A DNA stretch of 31,306 nt from an uncultured Megasphaera sp. (lineage in GTDB: Bacteria; Bacillota; Negativicutes; Veillonellales; Megasphaeraceae), in the NCBI GenBank assembly GCA_900554215.1, contig USGG01000020.1:1-31306 (forward strand), in the 5' to 3' direction. Below the pieces are notes generated by a model that had not been told where the DNA came from, made no database searches, and was given only the letters and a program-made list of their open reading frames with translations. A program made the position numbers and the translations under genes. Below are positions 23,793-31,306 of the stretch, piece by piece. The first letter of the stretch is position 1; each line of letters opens with the position of its first letter.

Positions 23793-26213
23793 TTATGTTG
23801 TCGTAAAGACGAGTTCCTTTTTATCGAGGCTGTCCACCTGAAGGACGTTGCCCTCCTTCAAGCTGCCGCCCAGCAGCATTTCAGCAATGGGATCCTCTAC
23901 CAGCTTTTGGATAGCCCGCTTCAGCGGCCTTGCGCCGTAGGCAAAATCGGTCCCTTCCTGTACCAGCACGTCGTCGGCTTCGGTCGTCCAGGTCATCTGC
24001 ACGCCCTTTTCCTGAAGTCGTCTGCCCAGGTCCTCCAGCATGAGGGCCACGATGCGCCGCAGGTCCTCTGTTTCCAGGGGCTTGAAGACGAGCATTTCGT
24101 CGATGCGGTTGAGGAATTCCGGACGGAAAAATTTCTTGACGTCGTCGAGGATTTCCTTCTTAGCCATATCAAAGGACGCCGCCTTGTCCTTGTCGGTTCC
24201 CGTCCCGGCCGCAAAGCCCATGACCGGCGCGCTCGGCTTCAAGTGGGACGCGCCGAGATTGCTGGTCATGATGATGACCGTATTGCGGAAATCGACGGTG
24301 CGGCCTTTTGAGTCGGTCAGCCGCCCTTCGTCGAGCACTTGCAGGAGCAGGTTGAAGAAATCGCCGCTGGCTTTTTCGACTTCGTCAAATAAGACGACGC
24401 TGTACGGCTTTTCCCGCACGGCGTCGGTCAGCTCGCCGCCCTCTTCATACCCGACATATCCCGGCGGCGCGCCGACGAGACGGGACACGCTGTATCGTTC
24501 CATGAATTCGCTCATGTCGATGCGTATCATCGCATCCTGGCTGCCAAAAAGCTGACGGGCCAGCGTGCGGGCCAGCTCCGTCTTCCCTACGCCGCTCGGC
24601 CCCAGGAATAGGAACGAACCAATGGGACGATTGACGTCTTTCAGGCCGGCGCGGGCCCGCCGGATCGCCTTGGCCACCGCCGTCACCGCTTCGTCCTGGC
24701 TGATAACCCGCTTGTGCAGCTCTTCTTCCAGATGAAGCAGACGGCGGGCTTCCGTTTCCGTCAGCTGCTGTACGGGAACGCCGGTCCACTGCGAAACGAC
24801 GTCGGCTACGTCTTCCTCCGTCACGACGAGCTTCGCGTCGTCATGGCGCTTCTTTTCCTGCTTCAGCGCGGCGATTTCATCGGCAATCTTCTTGCCTTCG
24901 TCGCGCAACGCCGCGCACCGTTCAAACTCTTCGCCGGCCAGGGCCGCATCCTTTTCCTGGCGAATCGCCGCCAGCCGCTGTTCCAGGGCCTGTACGTCCT
25001 GCGACGGCGCATAGACCTTCATGCGCACGCGGGCTGCTGCCTCGTCGACGACGTCGATGGCCTTATCGGGCAGATAGCGGTCTGAAATGTACCGGGCTGA
25101 CAATTTGACGGCGGCTCTGACCGCATCATCGGTAATGCGCGCCTTGTGAAAGGCTTCGTACCGATCCCGCAGGCCGAATACGATCTGTTCGGCTTCGTCT
25201 TCCGACGGCTCGCCGACGAGGACCGTCTGAAAGCGGCGGGCTAGAGCCGCGTCCTTTTCCAGATTTTTCTTGTATTCGTCGATCGTCGTCGCGCCGATGC
25301 ACTGCAGCTCGCCCCGCGACAAGGCCGGCTTGAGGATATTGGCCGCATCCATCGAGCCCTCTACGGCTCCCGCGCCGATGAGCTGGTGAAGCTCGTCGAT
25401 GAATAGGATCATGTCGTCGTCCTGCTGGACGGCTTCGATGACCTGCTTGATGCGGTCTTCAAATTCGCCGCGGTATTTCGTCCCGGCGACGAGGCTTCCC
25501 ATGTCGAGGGAAAAGATACGCTTATGGGCCAGTACGTCGGGCACGTCGCCCGTTACGATACGCTGGGCCAGCCCTTCGGCAATAGCCGTCTTGCCTACGC
25601 CGGGCTCGCCGATGAGAACAGGGTTATTTTTCGTACGGCGGCATAAAATCTGAACGACCCGTTCGATTTCCCGGCTTCGGCCGATGACCGGATCTATCTT
25701 GTCTTCTCGAGCCAGTTCATTCAAATCACGGCCGAATTCGGATAAATCGATGGCCTGCCCTTCGGCTTCGCCGCCGGCAGCGCCGTTATTCATGAGCTGG
25801 ACGATTTTCTGAAGCAGCTCGTCTGGATTGACGTCCATCTGCTCCAAAATCCGCCGGGCCATGCAGCCCTGCTCCTGCAGCACGCCGGCCAGCATGTGCT
25901 CCGTGCTGATATATTGCTGCCCCAGCTGGTTCGCCGTCCGCACGGCCAGCTCCATGGTCCGCTTCGTCCGCGGCGTGAGCCGCAGGGCCGACGTCGCTTT
26001 CTCGCCGACGCCGACGGCGTTTTGAATCGCCCGGGTAACGTGCTCCGACGTCAGCCCCTGCTGTGCCAAAAACTGTCCGGCCATGCTGTCCGTATGGAGC
26101 ACCAGGCCCAGCAGTATATGTTCTGTCCCGACATAATCATGACGGAACGATTTTGCAGATTCCTGAGCATAGCGCAGTACCTTCTTCGCGTCGCTCGTAA
26201 ATCGATTGTTCAT
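23793..26213 (-). CDS. clpC: ATP-dependent Clp protease ATP-binding subunit ClpC
   Basis: ClpC is the Hsp100 unfoldase that feeds substrates to ClpP. The 806-aa protein has two N-terminal Clp repeats, each with the TEH motif (DYVGTEHILLGL, Glu31; QYISTEHMLAGV, Glu105). These glutamates correspond to the phospho-arginine pockets of Bacillus ClpC. AAA-1 follows (GEPGVGKTAIAEG). Next comes the middle domain with a UVR-like stretch (EEFERCAALRDEGKKIADEI). AAA-2 has GPSGVGKTELAR, LFDEVEKA and ARPLKRAIQ. The ATG at 26213 follows AAGGAAG. It is the last gene of ctsR-mcsA-mcsB-clpC; clpP is not in the window. Confidence 0.97.
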   Translation of the reverse strand: MNNRFTSDAKKVLRYAQESAKSFRHDYVGTEHILLGLVLHTDSMAGQFLAQQGLTSEHVTRAIQNAVGVGEKATSALRLTPRTKRTMELAVRTANQLGQQYISTEHMLAGVLQEQGCMARRILEQMDVNPDELLQKIVQLMNNGAAGGEAEGQAIDLSEFGRDLNELAREDKIDPVIGRSREIERVVQILCRRTKNNPVLIGEPGVGKTAIAEGLAQRIVTGDVPDVLAHKRIFSLDMGSLVAGTKYRGEFEDRIKQVIEAVQQDDDMILFIDELHQLIGAGAVEGSMDAANILKPALSRGELQCIGATTIDEYKKNLEKDAALARRFQTVLVGEPSEDEAEQIVFGLRDRYEAFHKARITDDAVRAAVKLSARYISDRYLPDKAIDVVDEAAARVRMKVYAPSQDVQALEQRLAAIRQEKDAALAGEEFERCAALRDEGKKIADEIAALKQEKKRHDDAKLVVTEEDVADVVSQWTGVPVQQLTETEARRLLHLEEELHKRVISQDEAVTAVAKAIRRARAGLKDVNRPIGSFLFLGPSGVGKTELARTLARQLFGSQDAMIRIDMSEFMERYSVSRLVGAPPGYVGYEEGGELTDAVREKPYSVVLFDEVEKASGDFFNLLLQVLDEGRLTDSKGRTVDFRNTVIIMTSNLGASHLKPSAPVMGFAAGTGTDKDKAASFDMAKKEILDDVKKFFRPEFLNRIDEMLVFKPLETEDLRRIVALMLEDLGRRLQEKGVQMTWTTEADDVLVQEGTDFAYGARPLKRAIQKLVEDPIAEMLLGGSLKEGNVLQVDSLDKKELVFTTT

Positions 26214-26229
26214 GTATCTCACTTCCTTT

Positions 26230-27315
26230 TTATAAGGCCTCTGGAAGAGACGCCGCTCCGTCGCCTGCCGACACCATACGGCGGATGACAGCCGCCCGTT
26301 CTCGTTCCATCTCCGTTTCTCCGAGTTCCCGCCCGGCTTCGGCCTGCAAATACGCCGGCGTAATAGCCGTCAGCAGTCCCTCGTACAGCTGGCCCGGCCT
26401 TGGGATGACGCCGGCATCGATGCCGAAGCGCAGGTCGCTCAGCAGCGACAGCCCTTCCTGTTCGCTCATCAGCCAGGCCTGCGACAGCGTGCCGTAGGCC
26501 CGGCAGAATTTATCCTTCATCGTGTCGCCGTCATGGGTCCACAAAATCTGACGGCAATTTCGTTCTTCCTGCACGACCTGGGCAACGAGCTTGCGCAGCT
26601 GTCCTAAAATATCTTCTTCCGATACGCCCAGGGTAATCTGGTTGCTGATTTGGAATATGTTGCCGATATATTCATCCCGTTCGCCGTACATGCCGCACAC
26701 GGCGAAACCGAATTTCGTAATTCCCTGGACGATGCGGTTCAGCCTCTTCATCAATACCAGCGCCGGTATGTGAACCGTGACGCCGGCAATGAGCCCTGTA
26801 CCGGTAATCGACGGGCTGGCCGTCAAATAGCCGAAGTCGTCGCGATAGGCAAAATTCAGCTTCTGTTCCAGGCAGTCGTCGATTTGAGACGCGTCGTCCC
26901 AGGCCTTTTGCAGGTCAAAACCAGCCGCCGCCGTCTGGATGCAGAAATGGTCCGTTTCGTTGACCATGACGGCCGCCGCGCCGTCGTCCCGCACGATAAC
27001 CGCCCGGGAAACAGGCTTTGTAATATGGGCGGCCGAAACGAAATGCTTGGCTGCCATCAGCTCCCGCTGCAGAGGCGTCAGCTCGTCCAAATCGATAAAG
27101 GCATATCTCCCCCGTCCCATAGCGCTTAAAAGCGGCGTCATGCGCCGCCCTTCGGCAAAGACAGCCGCCAATTCGGCATCAGACGCCCGCTGGGGAAAGA
27201 CGTAGTTCTTTAAATTCCGGGACAGGCGGATGCGGCTGTCGACGACGACGTCGCCATAATCGCCAATCTGTTCCTGCCAGGGACTAAGGGGCTTGCGTAG
27301 AAAGTCATACGGCAT
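26230..27315 (-). CDS. mcsB: McsB-type guanidophosphotransferase (protein arginine kinase family), active site altered
   Basis: McsB normally phosphorylates arginines in proteins, marking them for ClpC-ClpP and inactivating CtsR. The 361-aa length, SRIRLSRN (residues 27-34), GNIFQISNQITLG and operon position identify the family. Against Bacillus McsB, as I recall it, key residues differ. NEEDHIRIQ is NETDHFCIQ (119-127), SCPTN is ASPSI with Ser167 in place of the active-site Cys, GLRAS is GLIAG (Ile176), and VRGIYGEG is VCGMYGER (Cys207). Three phosphate-binding Arg and one acidic residue of the NEED motif are thus lost. The C-terminal allosteric Arg-Asp pair also appears changed. Kinase activity is doubtful, though an adaptor role with McsA and ClpC remains possible. 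The frame is intact. Confidence 0.93.
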   Translation of the reverse strand: MPYDFLRKPLSPWQEQIGDYGDVVVDSRIRLSRNLKNYVFPQRASDAELAAVFAEGRRMTPLLSAMGRGRYAFIDLDELTPLQRELMAAKHFVSAAHITKPVSRAVIVRDDGAAAVMVNETDHFCIQTAAAGFDLQKAWDDASQIDDCLEQKLNFAYRDDFGYLTASPSITGTGLIAGVTVHIPALVLMKRLNRIVQGITKFGFAVCGMYGERDEYIGNIFQISNQITLGVSEEDILGQLRKLVAQVVQEERNCRQILWTHDGDTMKDKFCRAYGTLSQAWLMSEQEGLSLLSDLRFGIDAGVIPRPGQLYEGLLTAITPAYLQAEAGRELGETEMERERAAVIRRMVSAGDGAASLPEAL

Positions 27316-27318
27316 CGG

Positions 27319-27837
27319 TCAGCCCTCCCTTCCGTCGGCGTCAGGCTGCATTCTCTGCAGGGCCCGTATTTCATCGCGAACCTTCGCCGCTTCTTCGTAC
27401 CGCTCTTCCTGCACCAGCTTCTGCAGATGCTGGCGGAGGCGCTTGATATGCGTCATCGTGCGGAAGACGCCCGTGCCGCGGTTAGGCACCTTGCCGTCGT
27501 GTTTTGTATGGCCGTGAATGCGGCGCAGCAGCGGCAGCAGCTCTTCCTTAAACGCTTCGTAGCAATCGGGGCAACCAAAGAGCCCCGACCGGTTAAACTC
27601 GCCGTACGTCATACCGCAGCTGGCGCAGCGCGGCTCTTCTTCCGACTGCCCCGTATAGTCGGGATAGGCCATCTTGCGGAAAAAATCGTTATTAATAATA
27701 TTTAAGTCCTGAAACAGAGCTAACTTGCTATGTGTCTTTGCACACGCCGCGCACAAATGCAGATCTGTGCGCCGCCCATTTTCAAAGGACGCAATATGAA
27801 CGACGGCCTCTCTCTTTTTGCAAATATCGCACAGCAT
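27319..27837 (-). CDS. mcsA: McsA, zinc-finger and UVR-motif activator protein
   Basis: McsA binds and activates McsB and helps release CtsR. The 172-aa protein has two CXXC zinc-finger pairs. The first is CDIC near residue 3 with CAAC near residue 30. The second is CASC with CPDC near 71-94. A C-terminal UVR motif (VQEERYEEAAKVRDEIRALQ) binds partners such as McsB or ClpC. Zinc ligands look complete. The ATG at 27837 lies 9 bases after AGGAGG, whereas the earlier GTG abuts that site. It lies 27 bp after ctsR and 3 bp before mcsB, so translation is probably coupled. Confidence 0.93.
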   Translation of the reverse strand: MLCDICKKREAVVHIASFENGRRTDLHLCAACAKTHSKLALFQDLNIINNDFFRKMAYPDYTGQSEEEPRCASCGMTYGEFNRSGLFGCPDCYEAFKEELLPLLRRIHGHTKHDGKVPNRGTGVFRTMTHIKRLRQHLQKLVQEERYEEAAKVRDEIRALQRMQPDADGREG

Positions 27838-27864
27838 CGGTATCACCCTCCTTCCGAAAATGGG

Positions 27865-28320
27865 CTAATGGGTATTCAGATGGCGGAGAATCCGGCTGAT
27901 GACGGCCAGCCGCTTCGCCTCGTCGTCGATTTCCTTATACAATGCGTCAAAGGTCTGATGCATGAGAATGGCTTCCCTGTTCGTCATGCGGCGCTGCTTG
28001 ATGAGCTGGAATAAAAATCCGTCCAAATCGTCCAGGGTAATGCTCACCGCCGGCAGCCGTTCTTCCAGCAGCACAGGCGTGCGGTCCTGTTGTTTCGGAC
28101 GCAGGCGGACGATGCGGACGAAGCCGCCCGAGCCGCGCCGCGATTCAACTAAAAATCCCTTGTCGTTGGAAAAGCGGGTGCTCAGGACGTAGCTGATCTG
28201 CGACGGCGCACAGTTGAGCTCGTCGGCCAATTCATTGCGGCGCAGCACGATGTTTTCTTCCTCCTCTTCCAACAGTTTATGTAAAATAAATTGTTCAATC
28301 TTGTCGGCTAATATACTCAT
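27865..28320 (-). CDS. ctsR: CtsR, repressor of class III stress genes
   Basis: CtsR is the dimeric winged-helix repressor of clp genes in Bacillota; it senses heat through a glycine-rich wing. The 151-aa protein shows the helix-turn-helix (RRNELADELNCAPSQISYVL), the following FSNDKGFLVESRRGSGGFVRI with the Arg- and Gly-rich wing, and the C-terminal dimer and McsB-contact domain. The ATG at 28320 has AGGTGA upstream; the GTG at 28329 lies inside that site. It is first in ctsR-mcsA-mcsB-clpC and is transcribed from the promoter at 28385-28413, with repeats that it may itself bind. Confidence 0.95.
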   Translation of the reverse strand: MSILADKIEQFILHKLLEEEEENIVLRRNELADELNCAPSQISYVLSTRFSNDKGFLVESRRGSGGFVRIVRLRPKQQDRTPVLLEERLPAVSITLDDLDGFLFQLIKQRRMTNREAILMHQTFDALYKEIDDEAKRLAVISRILRHLNTH

Positions 28321-28367
28321 TATAATCACCTGCTCTATTGTTCATCGTATAAAAAGACGTCTATTGC

Positions 28368-28413
28368 TTCATCTTTTTGACTTTATTATATTCGTCTTTT
28401 TGACTTTTTGCAA
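28368..28413 (-). promoter_or_regulatory. Clp operon promoter with a direct-repeat operator
   Basis: On the minus strand, -35 TTGCAA (28408-28413), a 17-bp spacer and -10 TATAAT (28385-28390). The spacer itself (28391-28407, AAAGTCAAAAAGACGAA) recurs with one change directly after the -10 (28368-28384, AAAGTCAAAAAGATGAA), a 23-bp period. Each copy contains AGTCAAA, the half-site of the CtsR consensus RGTCAAANANRGTCAAA, but the second half-site is degenerate. Autorepression by CtsR is the simplest reading. Confidence 0.75.
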
Positions 28414-28434
28414 GCCGCTGCGGCCTGCTATGAC

Positions 28435-28478
28435 AAAAAAATACTGCAAGCCTCTGCCGCTGGGCAGACGACTTGCAG
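28435..28478 (-). terminator. Terminator of the DUF535 gene
   Basis: On the minus strand CTGCAAG...CTTGCAG (28472-28478 with 28444-28450) and an inner TCTGCC/GGCAGA stem are followed by seven T after one intervening TA (28435-28441). It lies 14 bp past the stop codon and separates the gene from the Clp promoter. Confidence 0.85.
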
Positions 28479-28492
28479 CATATATACATATA

Positions 28493-29494
28493 TTATTCTT
28501 TCGGCGCTTCGATAGGGTCGTAATCGGCGGGCTTATCGACGATGGCCGCCTCGTCCACGGCGGACGGAACGGGCGCAAACCCTTCGCGGAACAGGCCGCG
28601 GATCGCCTCGATATAGGCCGGTACGATCGTATCCATGAGCAGATACCGTTTCCGAAACAGGTTGCGCTTCTGCGACTTGATTTCGTCGTACTTGCGCCGC
28701 TTTTCTTCGATAGGCAGGCGAATATACCACTGCTCCTTCCCGTCGGCTACCGCCCCTTCGTCGTTCCAGAAATCGTCGAAATTCGTCTTCTTCGAGCGGT
28801 TGCCCCGCAGCAGGTGGCTGTTCGTATAAAATCCTTCATCGGTAATAGCGTACATATCATGGATGCCCAAGGTCTGGACAAAGATGCGCATGAGGTACAG
28901 GATAAAATTCTTCGGCCGGTAGCCGAAAAGCTTTTTCGTCAGCGCCTTTGTCGTTTCCAGGCCGTGCTTTGAGCCCTGAATCGTACCGATGTACATAGAC
29001 GGCGCGCCGTCGGCATTGTAATCAAAGCGGAAGTTGAAATGATAAATCATTTCGCCTTCATGATATAAGTATAACGACAAAAATCCTTCCTTCCGCTGGC
29101 CCGTATCGAAAATCAGGCGGGCCTCCAGCGGCAGCGACGCGTCAGGCGATTTCCACAGCGTATAGCCCTTGCCCCAATACAGCTCATGAATGACTTCGTC
29201 GGAAAACATGGTCCGCAAAATCGTAAAATGATGGAGCAGCGCATCCAGGCGCTGGCGCATCGTCGAATTTTTAAACAGGAACACGCGGGTCATGACTTCC
29301 TGGAAATCCGGGTCCTGCCTGTCGAAAAAGCCCTTCATCGGCTCGTAGGCGTCAAAAAAAGAATACAATTCTTCAAATAAAGAGCGGTTCGTCACGGCGC
29401 GGGCAAAAAAAACGACGGCCCGCTTATTTTCCTGAAAATTGCGCGGACCGTAAATGGTACGGGACAATCGCCAGAAATAGGATATGCTATGCAT
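28493..29494 (-). CDS. DUF535 (VirK/YbjX) family protein
   Basis: A 333-aa soluble protein resembling the VirK/YbjX (DUF535) family. Visible marks are RTIYGPRNFQENKRAVVFFARAV near the start (split over residues 12-36), then MIYHFNFRFD, the core motif MYIGTIQGSKHGLETTKALTK, and the region YAITDEGFYTN with RSKKTNFDDFW. Family members in enterobacteria have been linked to virulence and peptide resistance, but the molecular activity is unknown. No signal peptide or membrane helix is visible. The ATG at 29494 follows AAAGGGGG; the open frame's upstream TTG overlaps that site. It is monocistronic with a consensus promoter and its own terminator. Confidence 0.82.
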   Translation of the reverse strand: MHSISYFWRLSRTIYGPRNFQENKRAVVFFARAVTNRSLFEELYSFFDAYEPMKGFFDRQDPDFQEVMTRVFLFKNSTMRQRLDALLHHFTILRTMFSDEVIHELYWGKGYTLWKSPDASLPLEARLIFDTGQRKEGFLSLYLYHEGEMIYHFNFRFDYNADGAPSMYIGTIQGSKHGLETTKALTKKLFGYRPKNFILYLMRIFVQTLGIHDMYAITDEGFYTNSHLLRGNRSKKTNFDDFWNDEGAVADGKEQWYIRLPIEEKRRKYDEIKSQKRNLFRKRYLLMDTIVPAYIEAIRGLFREGFAPVPSAVDEAAIVDKPADYDPIEAPKE

Positions 29495-29549
29495 GAAACA
29501 GCCCCCTTTAGGCAAAAATACATCGATGATAACCGTAGCAATAAATTAT

Positions 29550-29579
29550 ATTATACGTTTTTTTATTTTATACTGTCAA
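29550..29579 (-). promoter_or_regulatory. Perfect-consensus sigma-A promoter of the DUF535 gene
   Basis: On the minus strand, TTGACA (29574-29579), an AT-rich 18-bp spacer and TATAAT (29550-29555), 55 bp upstream of the ATG. Confidence 0.85.
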
Positions 29580-29609
29580 CGTCTCTTTTTACCTGTTTTT
29601 TACCTGCCT

Positions 29610-29638
29610 TTGACGGCGAGTTTATACATTCTTTATAT
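29610..29638 (+). promoter_or_regulatory. Candidate promoter of the secreted phosphatase gene
   Basis: -35 TTGACG (29610-29615), a 17-bp spacer and a weak -10 TTATAT (29633-29638). The ribosome site AGAAGGGAG lies before the ATG at 29680. Confidence 0.5.
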
Positions 29639-29679
29639 AGTAAGTATATCATGATTAGTCAGAAGGGAGTATTCCGTTT

Positions 29680-31155
29680 ATGAAGTATCCGACAAAAAAA
29701 CGCATGCAGAAATACGCCGCCAGCGTAGTCTGCGCCTTATCGATCCTCACGGCCGTACAAGCCGCCCCCGTCTGGGCCGCGCCGGTCCAGACTGCCGCCG
29801 TCAGCCAGAGCGCCGCGCAGCAGCAGCACGTCCAGAGCGCCAACTGGGAACCGACCGTGAAGGCTTCCTTAAATCAGTTCATGGACATGTACGGCAGCCG
29901 TTCCGCTTCGTACGACGCAGCCAACCGCCCCTACGCCGTCTTTGATTTCGACAACACGACGTCTATCCTGGACGTAGAAGAGCAGCTCATGGTCTGGCAG
30001 CTCGACCGCCTGGCCTTTGCCATTGAACCGGACCAGATGGAAGCCGTCCTGCGCACAGGCATTCCAGCCGATAAGCTGACCTTGACGTACGGCGCCGACG
30101 ACGGCGACGGCCGCCCCGTCTCGATTGAAGCAGCCATTAAAGACGCCGCAGCAGCATATAAACAATTATACGCCAAGGGATTGATTACCAAAACGGGCAA
30201 GGAACAGCCTGCCGAAGTACGGGTCAGCCCGGAATATAAAGAGTTCACCGCCAAGATGCGCTGGCTCTACGACGCTATCGGCGATACGATGGACGCTTCC
30301 GTTTCCTATCCCTGGGTCACGTACTGGTACACGGGCATGACGCCTGATGAAGTATACAATTTGGCCTATGAAAGCCACAGCTTCTATGGCAATCCCGATA
30401 AAGGCCAGACGTGGAGCAAAGGCAAATATGTCAGCCCCGTCGATTACAAGAGCGAAGCCGGCAATGTATCCGTATCGTACAAGCTCGGCATCACCGTCTC
30501 TCCGGAAATGAAGGAGCTGTACAAGACCTTAAACGACAACGGCATCGACACCTGGATCGACACGGCCTCGCCCGTTGACGTCGTGCGCGCCGCCGTCGAT
30601 TACTTCCAGGTTCCCGGCGTCGACGGCATCGTCGGCATGACCAACAAAAAAGACGCCCAGGGCCGGTATATCAACTCGTACGACTACGAGCTTCATGCCC
30701 AAACCCAGGGCGTCGGCAAATCCCTGACCATCGACAAGGTCATCGCGCCGAAGTACAACGGCCAGGGTCCTGTTTTCGCCGCCATGGATTCTCAGGGAGA
30801 CTTCAATTTCTGCACGGAATATAAAAACACCAAGGCCGTCTTAATCCTGAACCGTGAACGCTCCGACGATGCCGGCTTATGCGCCGCCGTCGCTGCATGG
30901 CAGAAAAAACACGGCGTTACCTTGGCCGAAGCCAATAAAAACGGCGACACGCTGTTCCTCCTGCAGGGCCGCAACGAAAACGCCGGCGTCCTGTGGGCGA
31001 CCGACCAGACCCAGCTTCTCGGTAAAAAAGCCAACGCCTACTTATCTGATAAAGCCTTAGACGTAATCAACCAGTTAGATGCCGGCAAAACGGTAAAACA
31101 AGCCCTGGAAGACAATACGAAGCTGAAAGATTACCAAGGCTACAAAACGCGTTAA
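29680..31155 (+). CDS. Secreted HAD-superfamily phosphatase
   Basis: A 491-aa exported hydrolase. The N terminus is a signal peptide: basic KKRMQK, a hydrophobic core (about residues 12-28) and likely cleavage after VWA (residue 33). All four HAD motifs are visible. Motif I is FDFDNTTS, with the Asp89 nucleophile and Asp91. Motif II is WIDTASP (about 291-297). The motif III Lys is in GKSLTIDK (about 347-354). Motif IV is AMDSQGDFNFC (about 368-378). The DNTT and D-S-X-G-D forms recall phosphorylcholine phosphatase PchP and related serine phosphatase-like proteins, but I cannot name a substrate. It is expressed alone from the plus strand and probably acts outside the cytoplasmic membrane. Confidence 0.88.
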   Translation: MKYPTKKRMQKYAASVVCALSILTAVQAAPVWAAPVQTAAVSQSAAQQQHVQSANWEPTVKASLNQFMDMYGSRSASYDAANRPYAVFDFDNTTSILDVEEQLMVWQLDRLAFAIEPDQMEAVLRTGIPADKLTLTYGADDGDGRPVSIEAAIKDAAAAYKQLYAKGLITKTGKEQPAEVRVSPEYKEFTAKMRWLYDAIGDTMDASVSYPWVTYWYTGMTPDEVYNLAYESHSFYGNPDKGQTWSKGKYVSPVDYKSEAGNVSVSYKLGITVSPEMKELYKTLNDNGIDTWIDTASPVDVVRAAVDYFQVPGVDGIVGMTNKKDAQGRYINSYDYELHAQTQGVGKSLTIDKVIAPKYNGQGPVFAAMDSQGDFNFCTEYKNTKAVLILNRERSDDAGLCAAVAAWQKKHGVTLAEANKNGDTLFLLQGRNENAGVLWATDQTQLLGKKANAYLSDKALDVINQLDAGKTVKQALEDNTKLKDYQGYKTR

Positions 31156-31159
31156 GCAG

Positions 31160-31177
31160 CTATATGCCGTCATATAG
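31160..31177 (+). terminator. Weak hairpin after the phosphatase gene
   Basis: A 7-bp stem CTATATG/CATATAG with a CCGT loop, followed by TTACTTAT. It is short and AT-rich, so it is only a possible terminator. Confidence 0.35.
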
Positions 31178-31254
31178 TTACTTATATACTTCACAATGTA
31201 TTTCCCAGTCCTTCCCAGCAAGTCCGAGGAAAAAACAAGCCGGAGCGCAGCTGA

Positions 31255-31306
31255 TGTGACCCCAAAAAGTTAGACCTTAGTAACGAGGTAGTTTTTGCTA
31301 TCTCGT
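31255..31306. mobile_element. Terminal part of an IS3-family (IS150-like) insertion sequence
   Basis: TGTGACCCCAAAAAGTTAGA at 31255-31274 is the kind of terminal repeat seen in IS3/IS150-group elements, which typically carry TGACCCCnAAAAGTT. Just inside lies a 9-bp hairpin with one G-T pair (31283-31291 with 31298-31306), as is common near such ends. The window stops before any transposase frame. Confidence 0.65.

Overview
The window looks like the chromosome of an anaerobic Bacillota bacterium, most likely a member of the Negativicutes close to Megasphaera. This placement is inferred from gene content, gene order and a GC-rich coding style; no rRNA gene is present to confirm it. The low-GC Gram-positive stress operon ctsR-mcsA-mcsB-clpC, the Bacillota order recJ-relA-dtd-hisS-aspS, a one-piece pyruvate:ferredoxin oxidoreductase and formate-tetrahydrofolate ligase all support it. 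Most genes lie on the minus strand. I see no tRNA or rRNA gene, CRISPR array or prophage. The only mobile element is the end of an IS3-type element cut off at the right edge.

Layout. At 1-2013 is a minus-strand unit trmL-ylbF-murB. At 2038-3298 is a plus-strand pair, a small cysteine-motif protein and a UPF0173 hydrolase, behind a strong promoter with two tandem Fur-type boxes. At 3310-5775 is fhs-fchA (one-carbon folate metabolism) under a consensus promoter and a ZTP riboswitch with a terminator platform. At 5917-6732 is a DapF-fold racemase that resembles the histidine racemase CntK more than DapF. At 6759-18226 is a tightly packed nine-gene unit recJ-relA-dtd-MBL-AI-2E-fur-hemZ-hisS-aspS ending in a terminator. 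At 18316-23276 are nifJ and a divergent LysR regulator, separated by a 458-bp control region with a Rex-like site, a 42-bp palindrome and a hairpin. At 23304-23770 is a small membrane protein. At 23793-28413 is the Clp stress operon. At 28435-29579 is a DUF535/VirK-like gene and at 29610-31155 a secreted HAD phosphatase. The IS end starts near 31255.

How the genes fit together. fhs and fchA feed formyl and methenyl groups into the folate pool, and the ZTP riboswitch would switch them on when 10-formyl-THF runs short and ZMP/ZTP build up. PFOR sits behind what looks like an NADH-sensitive Rex site, as expected for a fermenter. The nine-gene unit ties the stringent response to tRNA charging, D-aminoacyl-tRNA clearance and DNA repair. 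The Clp operon encodes its own repressor and appears to be controlled by a direct repeat flanking its -10 box.

Most unusual points: (1) McsB lacks several residues expected for arginine kinase activity, including the active-site Cys, while ClpC keeps both phospho-arginine-binding Glu residues. (2) The DapF-fold protein is CntK-like with no opine-metallophore genes nearby. (3) Paired Fur boxes precede a compact protein with one CCG-like cysteine motif. (4) The nifJ/lysR region carries several overlapping control signals. All homology statements rest on motif reading from memory, not on database searches.
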